Shown here in pieces: positions 35,086 through 43,880 of a DNA stretch of 57,601 bases. The position numbers were made by a program, and so were the translations under genes. Position 1 is the stretch's first letter, and every line of letters starts with the position of its first letter. Origin of the DNA: an uncultured Schlesneria sp. (GTDB lineage Bacteria; Planctomycetota; Planctomycetia; Planctomycetales; Planctomycetaceae); contig CAIOKO010000190.1 in NCBI GenBank assembly GCA_903858935.1, positions 1-57,601 on the forward strand. Reading direction: 5' to 3'. A model generated the notes under the pieces. That model saw only the letters and a list, made by a program, of their open reading frames with translations, was not told where the DNA came from and ran no database searches.

Positions 35086-35763
35086 ATGAATGTTTTTTTG
35101 TTCGATATCGACGGGACTTTGATCGACGCGGGTGGTGCAGGGCAAGAGGCCATGGAGGCGTCGTTGGCTCATGAATTCGGAGCAAGCGGGCCGGTTTCCG
35201 GAATTCACACGGCAGGCCGAACCGACCGTGCGATTGCCATGGACTTGTTTCAGTTTCATGGGATTGACATCAACGACGAACATTGGAACCGATACCAGCA
35301 GACATATTTTCGTTTGCTTCCGAATTCCCTGAAGACACGAAGCGGGGTTGTGTTGCCCGGTGTCGAACGTCTACTTGAACGACTTCGTTCCCAAGATGAC
35401 CTTCAGCTTGGCCTGCTGACCGGAAATTTTGCTGAAGGGGCCAAATTAAAGCTGGCGCATTATGGTCTGTCCGATCATTTTGAGTTCGGCGGGTTCGGCG
35501 ACGATCATCTGGATCGTGACGATGTTGCGCGGGATGCATTCGGCAAAGTCCGGTCTCGCCTTCCCTCCATTGATCCCGATTCGATCTGGGTGATCGGGGA
35601 CACTCCGTCCGATATTCGCTGCGGCCGAGCGATCGGCGCAAAAGTCGTGGCTGTGGCAACAGGAATGTTTCGTGCTGACGAGCTCGAACCACATCGTCCC
35701 GACGTCCTGTTGAATGATCTTCGAGAGGCTGATGCCTGGCTGCTGTCGGTCGGATTACGATAA
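35086..35763 (+). CDS. HAD-superfamily phosphatase (phosphoglycolate phosphatase-like)
   Basis: A 225-residue HAD hydrolase of the beta-phosphoglucomutase/phosphoglycolate phosphatase-like subgroup with an alpha-helical cap. Motif I FLFDIDGTL (residues 3-11) carries the nucleophile Asp, motif II lies in LGLLTGNF (near 113), and motif IV in WVIGDTPSDIRCGRA (near 168-182) with the metal-binding Asp residues. The substrate is unknown; phosphoglycolate or another small phosphoester is typical. ATG 35086 is chosen because the HAD motif starts only two residues later; an in-frame ORF extends upstream into the previous gene. It follows the Asn/Gly-rich gene by 55 bases with AAGGG 11 bases before the ATG. 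Confidence 0.9.
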   Translation: MNVFLFDIDGTLIDAGGAGQEAMEASLAHEFGASGPVSGIHTAGRTDRAIAMDLFQFHGIDINDEHWNRYQQTYFRLLPNSLKTRSGVVLPGVERLLERLRSQDDLQLGLLTGNFAEGAKLKLAHYGLSDHFEFGGFGDDHLDRDDVARDAFGKVRSRLPSIDPDSIWVIGDTPSDIRCGRAIGAKVVAVATGMFRADELEPHRPDVLLNDLREADAWLLSVGLR

Positions 35764-35864
35764 TCACGTTTCGCGGGGTATCTGCTGGACAGACTTAGAC
35801 GTGCTGGCAGGTATCACCTCGAATTCTGCCAGGTCACGTCATCGGAACACTTTTGAAAACCAAA

Positions 35865-37409
35865 TTATCCTGCCATTAATTGTTGCTCGAGGGTTTGCAG
35901 GATTTCGCCAATCGACCATGTTTGCGAAGCGACTTTGATCGTTTCGTTCTGTTCGAGCCACTGCTGAACTTTACGTTCCGCAGACATCACCGTGCTATGG
36001 TTTCGCCCGCCAAAGTGCTGACCGATTTCGGCATACGCCGAAGGAGTGTGTTTGCGGGCCAGAAACATCGCCAGCATACGCGGTTGGCTGATCGTACGAG
36101 CGCGACTTTCGGATTGCAGATCCTTGGGGCGGACACCAAAAAGATTGCAGATCACACGCTCAACATCGGCCAAACGAATCAGTCGGACGCAATCACGTTC
36201 GAGGTCTGAAAGCACCTCACGAGCGGCTGACTGAGTCACCCGTTTGCGCGTCATGCTGTGATAGGTTTGAAGACAATTCAGTGCCCCTTCGAGCTCGCGA
36301 ACACTTCCTTGAAAACGCTGTGCGATATATTGCAAGGCTTCAGGAGCGAATTCGCCCGACAAGCGTGCTGCCTTGATTTCGACGATTTTGAGCCGGGTTG
36401 GCAGGTCAGGAACATCCAGGCGGCAGACGAGGCCCGACTGAAAACGGGAAACAAGTTCGTCACTCAGCTTGGTAAGGAGACGGGGGTGCCGTGTTCCACT
36501 CAGAACGATCGGCCTGCCGTGGTCAGCCAGGTCGGCAAACGTATGCAGGAACTCTTCCTGAAAGACCCGTTTCGATTCAAAGAATTCGACATTATCAACA
36601 ATCAATGCGTCGACACCTCGAAACCTTTGTCGAAAGCCTGGTAATGAATGATCACGAAGTGCTTGAGTGAAGTAGTTTGCAAACGCTTCAGCGGTAATCA
36701 ACACAACATTGAAAGCGGGTTGCGACCGTTTCAATTGTCGGCAGATTCCTTCCAGCAAATGGGTCTTGCCCGAACCGACCGGTCCACACAGGTACAATGG
36801 ATTAAATGGAACCTGCATACCGCTGGCCAGCTGCCTTGCCGCAGTCAACGCTAATTCTGTTTGCGGTCCAGAAACGAAGTCGCTCAGCTCTGCAAATTTT
36901 CGACTTCTCCCCGGGAAAACTTGTGAGACAGACCCAGCCACAACAGACTGAGTCGGAACGATCAATGTTGCCGAGGGATTGCCAGCCGACTGAGTCGCTT
37001 TGGTCAGTGCAGTTGAAGCCTTAGTACTGTCTGAACCTGACTTTGTCGTCGCTTCGCCGCTGGTTGATGGCGGTGCTTCGAACGGAATACCACGTGACAC
37101 GGCAAGGCTGGCATCGACCGTAAACGCCGCTTGGGCAGACGGTCCCAACAAGGCCTGTGCGGCCCCCGTCAGTTCATCGTGGAACTGCTTCTGCATCCAG
37201 TTCAGCAAGAACGGACTTCCCACCGCGACCGTTAACCGGTCATCGGTAATCGAAAGTCTGACCTTGCCATCGAACCAGACCCCGAATCGCTTTTCGCCGA
37301 TACGTTGTTGTAATTCTACAAACACCGCATCGATTAATGCTGCTTCAGCGGGATCATGGGTCGCAGAGGTCACCTCTGCGCGGACGGTCGGCGTCATGCC
37401 GGGTTGCAT
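35865..37409 (-). CDS. dnaA: Chromosomal replication initiator protein DnaA
   Basis: A 514-residue DnaA. Residues 1-90 form a domain I-like region, followed by a Ser/Thr/Ala-rich linker. The AAA+ domain carries Walker A GPVGSGKT near 208. Its Walker B reads LIVDNVEFF, with Asn where most DnaA proteins have a second Asp. The C-terminal DNA-binding domain ends with the signature GGRNHSTV near 466. It should bind TTWTNCACA boxes at oriC and open the origin. No dnaN, recF or gyrB adjoins, and only one candidate box is seen. ATG 37409 is taken because AAGGGGG lies 6 bases upstream; a longer frame to 37619 is judged non-coding. Confidence 0.92.
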   Translation of the reverse strand: MQPGMTPTVRAEVTSATHDPAEAALIDAVFVELQQRIGEKRFGVWFDGKVRLSITDDRLTVAVGSPFLLNWMQKQFHDELTGAAQALLGPSAQAAFTVDASLAVSRGIPFEAPPSTSGEATTKSGSDSTKASTALTKATQSAGNPSATLIVPTQSVVAGSVSQVFPGRSRKFAELSDFVSGPQTELALTAARQLASGMQVPFNPLYLCGPVGSGKTHLLEGICRQLKRSQPAFNVVLITAEAFANYFTQALRDHSLPGFRQRFRGVDALIVDNVEFFESKRVFQEEFLHTFADLADHGRPIVLSGTRHPRLLTKLSDELVSRFQSGLVCRLDVPDLPTRLKIVEIKAARLSGEFAPEALQYIAQRFQGSVRELEGALNCLQTYHSMTRKRVTQSAAREVLSDLERDCVRLIRLADVERVICNLFGVRPKDLQSESRARTISQPRMLAMFLARKHTPSAYAEIGQHFGGRNHSTVMSAERKVQQWLEQNETIKVASQTWSIGEILQTLEQQLMAG

Positions 37410-37800
37410 CTTGCACCCCCTTAACAAGCCAGACCGCTGCCAGTCTTCCGTCGGCGCGCAAATTGAGCGCCTCAGATCCTTCTGACAGTGCGAACACAAC
37501 GCACCAACCTTGCCGACGCATCGACAAAAGTTGGAGATTGAAAGCGGTAGAGCTAACCAGAATTGAGAAGCCGAAGATCGGTGTGAGCCAGTCGTCGGCC
37601 TTGTCGTAAAAGTCATCAAGCGGGCACGATCGTATCTCGCTGGACGAGGGAGTCAAACGTCAAACGATGAGAATTTTTACACAAAATTCATCAAGTGATC
37701 TTTCTAGTGCGAAAGTCCCTGATTAGAACCGACTTGGCTCATCAGGAAACAGTCAGTCAATCGATCGAGAACAAATTGCGGAATGTGCAAACCATGTGGA
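37410..37800. other. Intergenic region upstream of dnaA
   Basis: A spacer between the dnaA start and the end of the GNAT gene, both on the minus strand. It holds the DnaA-box-like site at 37675 and an AT-rich patch around 37670-37700. No origin structure (clustered boxes plus an AT-rich unwinding element) is evident. Confidence 0.45.
37675..37683. promoter_or_regulatory. DnaA-box-like site upstream of dnaA
   Basis: TTTTACACA fits the consensus TTWTNCACA, 266 bases before the dnaA start. A lone box could serve autoregulation; a single match is weak evidence. Confidence 0.35.
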
Positions 37801-38733
37801 TTACTTTCGTGCCAGATTTGAAGAACATCGGATCATGACTCGTCGACGTGCGAGTTCCGCAAACCCGAGTTCGCTGTAAAGAGCGTTTGCGTAGGAGTTT
37901 CCACAATCAACCGCGAGAAACATCACACTTCGGCCCGACGTTGCCGCAGTACGTACTCCCTCGGCGAGTATTCGTCGGCCAAGCCCCTGGCCTCGAAACT
38001 TCGGGGCGATCCCAAAGTAAACCAGCTCGATCGCATCCTGATCGGGATGCTCGTTCATCAGCAGCACTCCAAGGTCTTCAGAATTCTGACGATATAATCG
38101 CCATCCGGAGGGGTCGAATTGTCCTGACAATTTATGACTGGCCAGTGCATCGAACCCGCTACGCTGTCCATTCAGAAACTGACAATCAAGGCTACCTTGA
38201 TACGTTTGCTCGATTGCCAATACATACCGATCCGCGTTCGCTTCGCAAAAGGTTTCGTGTTCCAGCTCGCCATCTGCCGAACTTTTTTCGCAATCACTTT
38301 GCGTCAGCGCTCTTGCGAGAAAGAACATGTCTGCAGAATGGGCGAATCCATGTCCCTGAAGCAACTCGGTTTCCGTAACGTCGTCCGGGGTCAGCAGACA
38401 CTGAGACATTTTGGCGCCAGCGCTGTCGATCTCTTTGCAAAGCCTTGCCATCAACGCGTGTTCTGCGCCGGCGACATCTGTTGTCTGACAAGTAATGACG
38501 GGCGGCCAGACGAGAGCGACGCCGTCCGCCTGGTTCATCATCAACGCCGCTCCAACTGGCTTTTCCCCCTCTTCAGCCAGCAGCAAGCCGTCGAGATTCA
38601 GACTGCCACGCTCAGCGTTCCGAAGTGCCTCGTCGAGCCGTGCAGGCTGTTCTTCCAAGGGGAATCGAGCAAATAACAGGCGTAGCGCGAGTGCTCTCTG
38701 TTCGGGTTTCACAAGGGAAATCTTGAGTGTCAT
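37801..38733 (-). CDS. GNAT-family N-acetyltransferase
   Basis: A 310-residue protein whose C-terminal half is a GNAT domain. The acetyl-CoA pyrophosphate-binding signature appears as FRGQGLGRRILAEGVRTAA (near 245-260), and the following NSYANALYSELGFAEL is the typical C-terminal strand-helix. The N-terminal half (about 1-140) looks like a degenerate second GNAT fold, giving a tandem layout reminiscent of mycothiol synthase, though planctomycetes are not known mycothiol producers. The acceptor substrate is unknown. The ATG at 38733 has no strong ribosome site. It lies 391 bases upstream of dnaA on the same strand. Confidence 0.8.
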   Translation of the reverse strand: MTLKISLVKPEQRALALRLLFARFPLEEQPARLDEALRNAERGSLNLDGLLLAEEGEKPVGAALMMNQADGVALVWPPVITCQTTDVAGAEHALMARLCKEIDSAGAKMSQCLLTPDDVTETELLQGHGFAHSADMFFLARALTQSDCEKSSADGELEHETFCEANADRYVLAIEQTYQGSLDCQFLNGQRSGFDALASHKLSGQFDPSGWRLYRQNSEDLGVLLMNEHPDQDAIELVYFGIAPKFRGQGLGRRILAEGVRTAATSGRSVMFLAVDCGNSYANALYSELGFAELARRRVMIRCSSNLARK

Positions 38734-39174
38734 GCGAGAGTTCTATTCGTTGCGAAACTTGGATTTCATCACGTGGTAACTGTACTTCCGGGGCATTCTA
38801 CGTTGGAATGAATAGCGTAGGTCAACCCTCCCATCCTCAACGACAAATCCAACGCGAATTTGTTTGATTCACAAGGTTCAACCAAATTCACGCTGGAAAA
38901 TAACGACTGGGCCTGAGTCGACCTGGACGGTCGATTTCTCAGGGCATGGCTGCCTAATATTTCAGCATAGGCACGAACGTGATGACATCGCGATCGTCCC
39001 AAAAACCTGATGAAGCGACTGCCTCGAAGCGTGTGAATCCCCCTGATATACTGGATCGCGGTTGATCGAGTTGCTAATCGGCTTGGCATTTGCGTTGCTT
39101 TTTTTGACGACATTCGGAATTGCTGCTGAAATCATCCGACACTCACAGAGTTACACATCAGGGAAAGCGAATCT
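38734..39174. other. Intergenic region between divergent genes
   Basis: Carries the promoters of the GNAT gene (minus) and the phosphorylase gene (plus). Small ORFs here, including a hydrophobic TTG-start frame from 39062 that runs antiphase into glgP, are not supported. Confidence 0.45.
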
Positions 39175-41337
39175 ATGGCTCCTTCGAAGACATCGCATAA
39201 CACCTTTCACGAAAAGCTTGATGCACTCGCCCGCAATCTCTGGTGGTGTTGGCAGCCTGAGGTCGTAGCAATCTTTCGTGATCTTGATCCGATTCGCTGG
39301 CGTCAGTTAGATCACAATCCCATCCTGTTGCTGGATGAATTTACGCACGAACAACTGGAGCAACGGGGACGCGAAGCCGTTTTGCACTCACGCGTGAATT
39401 ACGCCTATCGTCGATGGCAGGAATACATGTCGTCTAAGCACACCTGGGGCGACACTCACGCGGGTTTATTGGGACATAACCCGGTTGCCTACTATTCGGC
39501 CGAATTCGGTATTCACGAGTCGCTGCCGAATTACTCGGGTGGGTTGGGCGTACTTGCGGGCGATCACCTGAAAAGTGCTTCAGACCTCGGCGTCCCGCTC
39601 GTCGCTGTTGGATTGTTTTATCAGGAAGGATATTTCTCGCAACAAATTGACGCCACTGGATGGCAACGCGAGATTTATCCTTATGTCCAAAACACTCGGC
39701 TGGCAATTAAGCCCGCCAAGGGGGCTGACGACAAACAGGTGCTGGTCCAGGTCGAAACGCGTAACGGTCCGATTTTTGCGCAGGTTTGGCAAGTTGATGT
39801 CGGACGAATTAAACTGTTTCTCCTCGATTGCAACGTCGAACAGAACACACCTGAAGACCGCAAACTGACGGCACGCCTGTACGGTGGTGACCAGCGAATT
39901 CGAATCCGCCAGGAACTGGTACTGGGAATCGGTGGAACTCGTGCGTTGACTGCTCTTGGTTACCAGCCGAGCGCAATCCATATGAACGAAGGGCACTCGG
40001 CATTCGCGCCACTTGAGTACATTCGAATGCGAATGGCAGACGATGGGCAGTCGTTTGATGACGCCATGTTGAAAACCGTCTGGCACTGCTGCTTCACGAC
40101 GCATACTCCCGTTCCTGCCGGTCATGACAGGTTCGACTGGAATCTGTTCGACGAGCATCTTGGCCCCATTGCTGATCAACTGGGAATCGGGGCTGGTGGC
40201 TTGGTCGGATTGGGACGCATTGACCCAAACAATTCAAATGAATCATTTTGTATGACGGTCCTGGCATTCAAATGCAGCCGACGAGCGAATGCAGTGTCAA
40301 ACTTGCACGGTGTTGTCAGCCGGCGCATGTGGACATCGTTATGGCCATGGCGTAGTGAAGAAGAAATCCCCATCGGGCACATCACCAACGGCGTGCATGT
40401 CTCCAGTTGGCTGGCACCTCAAATGCGATCCCTGTACGACCGTGTCCTTCCATTGGAATGGCACGTTCGTTCTGGCGAACCGGAAGTCTGGGCGGGTTTC
40501 GAGGACGTGACCCCCGGTGAATTGTGGGAGACGCACCAATCACTCAAAAACCGCATGATCCTGTTTGCTCGTAACCGCATGCTGCGACGGGCTGAGCGAC
40601 TGGGGTCATCCGACAGCGAGAAAGCGGAGATCCAGACGCTGCTGGACCCTGAAGCATTGACGATTGGATTCGCGCGTCGGTTCGCCCCGTATAAGCGGGC
40701 TGACTTGGTCTTGCGCGACATCGAAACCCTTGGCAAGATTATCTGCGACTCGAAGAACCCCGTGCAGTTTATTTTCGCAGGCAAGTCACATCCCGCTGAT
40801 AACTACGGAAAACAGATCCTCCAAAATATCTTCAATCTGACACAAGAACCTGCGTTCAAGGGAAAGATCGTATTGCTGGAAGACTATGACATCAATCTCG
40901 CTCGACATCTTGTCCAAGGGGTCGACGTCTGGCTTAACAATCCTCGACGACCACTGGAAGCATCCGGAACCAGCGGTCAAAAAGTTGTTCTCAACGGCGG
41001 CCTGAACTGCTCGATCCTCGATGGCTGGTGGGCAGAAGCGTATGACGGCCAGAACGGTTTCTCAATCGGTAACGGTCACTCGCACGTGGACGATGGAATC
41101 CAGGATGATCGGGATGCCAAATCTCTGACCAGCGTGCTGTTGGAGCAAGTCATTCCGCTGTTCTTCGACCGGGATGATGAAGATGGCCTCCCCGAAGAGT
41201 GGATTGCCCGCATGAAACGATCCGTTCGTACGCTTGGCTGGCGGTTTAACGCCGACCGAATGGTTATGGATTATGTCCAGAATGCCTATATTCCAGCCGC
41301 TGGAGGGGTTTCCTGCAGCATGGCACGCATGTCGTGA
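39175..41337 (+). CDS. glgP: Alpha-glucan (glycogen/maltodextrin) phosphorylase
   Basis: A 720-residue GT35 phosphorylase of the shorter bacterial type with an N-terminal DUF3417 region ([14 protein letters not shown] near 12-28). It releases glucose-1-phosphate from alpha-1,4-glucans using pyridoxal phosphate. Landmarks are [27 protein letters not shown] (near 104), HMNEGHSAF (near 270), [13 protein letters not shown] (near 500) and the PLP-lysine region [17 protein letters not shown] (near 600). In E. coli-type enzymes that region reads EASGTGNMK. The start ATG at 39175 follows GGGAAAGCGAATCT. The stop overlaps the next gene's GTG by 4 bases, so the two are probably translationally coupled. 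Confidence 0.93.
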   Translation: MAPSKTSHNTFHEKLDALARNLWWCWQPEVVAIFRDLDPIRWRQLDHNPILLLDEFTHEQLEQRGREAVLHSRVNYAYRRWQEYMSSKHTWGDTHAGLLGHNPVAYYSAEFGIHESLPNYSGGLGVLAGDHLKSASDLGVPLVAVGLFYQEGYFSQQIDATGWQREIYPYVQNTRLAIKPAKGADDKQVLVQVETRNGPIFAQVWQVDVGRIKLFLLDCNVEQNTPEDRKLTARLYGGDQRIRIRQELVLGIGGTRALTALGYQPSAIHMNEGHSAFAPLEYIRMRMADDGQSFDDAMLKTVWHCCFTTHTPVPAGHDRFDWNLFDEHLGPIADQLGIGAGGLVGLGRIDPNNSNESFCMTVLAFKCSRRANAVSNLHGVVSRRMWTSLWPWRSEEEIPIGHITNGVHVSSWLAPQMRSLYDRVLPLEWHVRSGEPEVWAGFEDVTPGELWETHQSLKNRMILFARNRMLRRAERLGSSDSEKAEIQTLLDPEALTIGFARRFAPYKRADLVLRDIETLGKIICDSKNPVQFIFAGKSHPADNYGKQILQNIFNLTQEPAFKGKIVLLEDYDINLARHLVQGVDVWLNNPRRPLEASGTSGQKVVLNGGLNCSILDGWWAEAYDGQNGFSIGNGHSHVDDGIQDDRDAKSLTSVLLEQVIPLFFDRDDEDGLPEEWIARMKRSVRTLGWRFNADRMVMDYVQNAYIPAAGGVSCSMARMS

Positions 41338-42614
41338 GCATTGGGCGTGCAGCGTCGATAATTCCTGCTGCGGAATCTGCGGATGATCAATATCCGATCA
41401 GCCTGTTCGCAGTCGGTTTTGTCGTGCTTATTGCCGTAACGTGGCCTTTATGGATTCCTCAATCGGTTTTCCCTCAAGTCCCGATGATTTTTATTGCGAG
41501 TCACGTTCCGCGAATTGCCGAATGGGGACTTCTGGTTACGTTGCTGATTACTTTGTTGGTGGCGATTTTTGTTAAAGGGCAAACAATCCGTCGTCTGGCT
41601 TGCATGCTTGTCGGATTGACCGCTCTCAGTCTGGTTTTTATCGATCAGCATCGTTTGCAGCCGTGGGCATGGCAATTTGTAATCCTGTCATTTGTCTTCG
41701 CGACGTCCGACAATTCAACAGCGAAGTCCTGCTGGCGATGGCTGGTGATCAGTATTTATGCCTGGTCTGCCTGGTCGAAGATGGATCAAGGTTTTATCAT
41801 CGGCCACGGACGATTTTTGCTCGATGGATTGTTCAAGTCGGTCGGACTGATACAAGGTGTTGAGATCTGTCCTGAATCAGTCAGCCGTGTCTTGACGACT
41901 ACGATTCCCATTTTCGAGTTGCTGATTGCAATCGGTCTCTGCTGGAGTCGAACCCGTTTTCTTGCCGTAATCGGCGCAACGATCATGCATACGGCCTTGC
42001 TACTGGCCCTTGGGCCATTCGGGCATCGACATCAACCTGGCGTGCTGATCTGGAACCTTTTCTTTCTCATCCAAAACAACATGTTGTTTCTACGTACAAG
42101 TTCCTCGCAGCCATTTCATCCAGACAATTCGATCAGTTCATCAATCCAAATTGGAAATCGTATTGCGCGTTTCCTGGTCATTACGGTCATACTTTGGCCA
42201 TCGCTTGAGTCGTTTGGATTCTGTGATCATTGGCCCGCCTGGGCCGTCTATGCGGCAAAGCCAGAGCGTGTCACTGTGACTGTCCATTCGGACGAACTGC
42301 CAAATCTGCCTGAGCACCTGAGTCAATACCTTGGTCATCAACTGGTCATTGACGACTCGCATCCACTGCGCATTGATCGCTGGTCGCTTGACGCTTTGTA
42401 TGTCCCGATTTATCCCCAGGACCGTTTTCAGGTCGGCGTGGCACTCTACCTGGCCCGGCGATTTGACCTGAAGCAAATTCAAGTTGTCATCGAAGGACCT
42501 GCTGATCGATGGTCAGGAAAACGAGCTGTCCATCGTTACAACGGGATCGAGTCGCTAAACACGTTGGCTGATTCGTATCGTTGTAATGCTCAACCAAAAA
42601 TGAGGCAATTTTGA
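41334..42614 (+). CDS. Polytopic membrane protein coupled to glgP, function unknown
   Basis: A 426-residue protein with about eight hydrophobic segments over residues 20-310 (for example [18 protein letters not shown] and [17 protein letters not shown]), then a soluble C-terminal tail of about 110 residues rich in Asp and Arg. Patches such as [15 protein letters not shown] and [15 protein letters not shown] resemble DoxX/MauE/HTTM-type proteins, but the match is weak. The start is a GTG at 41334 that overlaps the glgP stop (GTGA). No transport motif was found. The link with glycogen metabolism is positional only. Confidence 0.7.
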   Translation: MSIGRAASIIPAAESADDQYPISLFAVGFVVLIAVTWPLWIPQSVFPQVPMIFIASHVPRIAEWGLLVTLLITLLVAIFVKGQTIRRLACMLVGLTALSLVFIDQHRLQPWAWQFVILSFVFATSDNSTAKSCWRWLVISIYAWSAWSKMDQGFIIGHGRFLLDGLFKSVGLIQGVEICPESVSRVLTTTIPIFELLIAIGLCWSRTRFLAVIGATIMHTALLLALGPFGHRHQPGVLIWNLFFLIQNNMLFLRTSSSQPFHPDNSISSSIQIGNRIARFLVITVILWPSLESFGFCDHWPAWAVYAAKPERVTVTVHSDELPNLPEHLSQYLGHQLVIDDSHPLRIDRWSLDALYVPIYPQDRFQVGVALYLARRFDLKQIQVVIEGPADRWSGKRAVHRYNGIESLNTLADSYRCNAQPKMRQF

Positions 42615-42727
42615 TTGAGTCTGACGGCCATCCGAAATGACTTTGACAGGTTTGGTAATCAATCCAACGAATCGTCTTTGGTTCGTTGCATCGACGAAGG
42701 TCGTACCGGTGAGTGAGTCGATGACCC

Positions 42728-42913
42728 TCAAGCGACCTTAGACTCCGACGGCGGCGAGGAAACCGGTTCGCCACATTCTTCACGCGAAATCCGAATGTTT
42801 CGAGGTGCTTCGACGCCTAGCTTCACGGAACCGTTCGACGTGCGAACAACCGTAATTGTGATGTCGTCGCCCAGCTTGATTGTCTGGGACATTTTGCGAG
42901 TGAGAACCAGCAT
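42728..42913 (-). CDS. csrA: Carbon storage regulator CsrA
   Basis: A 61-residue RNA-binding protein that dimerises and represses translation by binding GGA motifs in mRNA leaders. The core follows the family from MLVLTRKMSQTIKLGDDITITVV to VKLGVEAPRNIRISREE, including the RNA-contacting REE segment. The C-terminal tail (CGEPVSSPPSESKVA) is a short planctomycete-type extension. The ATG at 42913 is chosen because it starts with the invariant MLVLTRK; a longer in-frame ORF begins at 43003 but has no ribosome site. A promoter with TTGACA is seen about 100 bases upstream. CsrA often controls flagellin or secretion; no fliW adjoins. Confidence 0.95.
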   Translation of the reverse strand: MLVLTRKMSQTIKLGDDITITVVRTSNGSVKLGVEAPRNIRISREECGEPVSSPPSESKVA

Positions 42914-42981
42914 GGAATGAATCTTTCGAGACTCGCCGCGATCACGGGCAGGGCGACCAAAAAAGCACCCCGGCGCAGCAC

Positions 42982-42998
42982 CCGTGAATCGTTCACGG
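42982..42998 (-). promoter_or_regulatory. Hairpin in the csrA leader
   Basis: CCGTGAA (42982-42988) and TTCACGG (42992-42998) form a perfect 7-bp stem with a 3-base loop, about 70 bases before the csrA start and next to a GGA in ATGGACC. It could present or hide a CsrA binding site for autoregulation; this is inference. Confidence 0.45.
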
Positions 42999-43016
42999 TC
43001 CATTCATGAGAGCGGA

Positions 43017-43044
43017 ATAGTATCAAAGTGACGATTCGTGTCAA
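43017..43044 (-). promoter_or_regulatory. Sigma70-like promoter of csrA
   Basis: On the minus strand TTGACA (43044-43039) is followed after 16 bases by TACTAT (43022-43017). Both boxes are good (6/6 and 5/6). The leader would be about 97 bases. Confidence 0.7.
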
Positions 43045-43134
43045 GCCAAAGATCGCTCTTTTTATATATCTGTTATCCATAATTCATTTGCGAGAATTTT
43101 CATCCCGTCGCAAACTCGAATTCACCGATTCGAT

Positions 43135-43163
43135 TTGACACGCATTTTCGTTGGGGGTTTGAT
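43135..43163 (+). promoter_or_regulatory. Sigma70-like promoter of the ECF sigma gene
   Basis: TTGACA (43135-43140), 17 bases, then TTTGAT (43158-43163) lies about 92 bases before the sigma start at 43256. The -35 is perfect and the -10 is 4/6. Confidence 0.5.
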
Positions 43164-43255
43164 ATCGTCGAGCGGATTTGGAATTCGAGGCATTCAACGA
43201 ATTCGATCTCTTTGCGGCAGAATTTGTGATTGAGACGCCACACTGATTGGATGAC

Positions 43256-43870
43256 ATGAACGCAGAATCGTCGCAACTCGCTGGCTGGCTGACGCTCGCG
43301 CGACAGGGAAACGAGGCGGCACGAAATCGGCTGTTTGAAGCGTGCCGAAGTTTCGTAGCGGTGACAGCTCGCGTGCAATTGCACCGCCGGTTGCAGACGA
43401 AAGTCGATCCGTCGGATCTGGTTCAGCAGTTGATGCTGGAAGCTCATTGCGGATTCGAGAAATTTCGTGGACAAACACCAGAAGAATGGCTCGCCTGGTT
43501 GAAACAGATTGTTCAGCACAATGTCCTTGATGCCGACAAGCACTACCGAGGGACCAATCGAAGGGACCTTCGTCGCGAACGGCCAATTTCCGATCCGACA
43601 TTGAGCCACGCCGACAATTCGCCGGCCGATCCTGGTCCGAGTCCCAGTCAATTGTTGTCAAAGGCCGAACGGGAATTGCAGGTCGCTGTTGCGATCGAGT
43701 CGCTGCCCGAGGACTATCGGCAAGTCGTCTTATTGAGAAATCTTGAACGGCTATCGTTCGACGATGTCGCTGAAAGAATGAATCGGACTCGCGGTGCCTG
43801 TCAAATGTTGTGGATGCGAGCCGTCGAGCAATTACGTTCGAAGCTCAGCCAGGATTTTTCTTTGTCATGA
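43256..43870 (+). CDS. ECF-type RNA polymerase sigma factor
   Basis: A 204-residue sigma-70 family protein with an N-terminal sigma2-like region (VAVTARVQLHRRLQTKVDPSDLVQQLMLEAHCGFEKFRGQTPEEWLAWLKQIV) and a C-terminal sigma4 region (AIESLPEDYRQVVLLRNLERLSFDDVAERMNRTRGACQMLWMRAVEQLRSKL), joined by a Ser/Pro/Asp-rich linker. It belongs to the planctomycete-type ECF group that is genetically linked to Ser/Thr kinases rather than to anti-sigma factors, and such a kinase gene follows. ATG 43256 is used; an upstream TTG at 43247 is possible. Its own promoter may be the one at 43135-43163. Confidence 0.92.
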   Translation: MNAESSQLAGWLTLARQGNEAARNRLFEACRSFVAVTARVQLHRRLQTKVDPSDLVQQLMLEAHCGFEKFRGQTPEEWLAWLKQIVQHNVLDADKHYRGTNRRDLRRERPISDPTLSHADNSPADPGPSPSQLLSKAERELQVAVAIESLPEDYRQVVLLRNLERLSFDDVAERMNRTRGACQMLWMRAVEQLRSKLSQDFSLS

Positions 43871-43880
43871 GGACATTTCA

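Larger units (their letters stand above)
42914..43255. other. Divergent promoter region of csrA and the ECF sigma gene
   Basis: Contains the csrA leader with a 7-bp hairpin, the csrA promoter candidate (43017-43044) and the sigma-gene promoter candidate (43135-43163). No other gene is supported. Confidence 0.55.

Noticed and set aside
37410-37619. Extended dnaA start at 37619
   Set aside because: The extra 70 residues do not resemble DnaA domain I, and a strong AAGGGGG site precedes ATG 37409.
39062-39268. Hydrophobic 68-codon ORF at the glgP start
   Set aside because: It begins with TTG, has no ribosome site and most of it overlaps glgP in another frame.
42982-43003. csrA start at 43003 giving 91 residues
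   Set aside because: The invariant family start MLVLTRK begins at 42913, and the extra 30 residues have no counterpart in CsrA.
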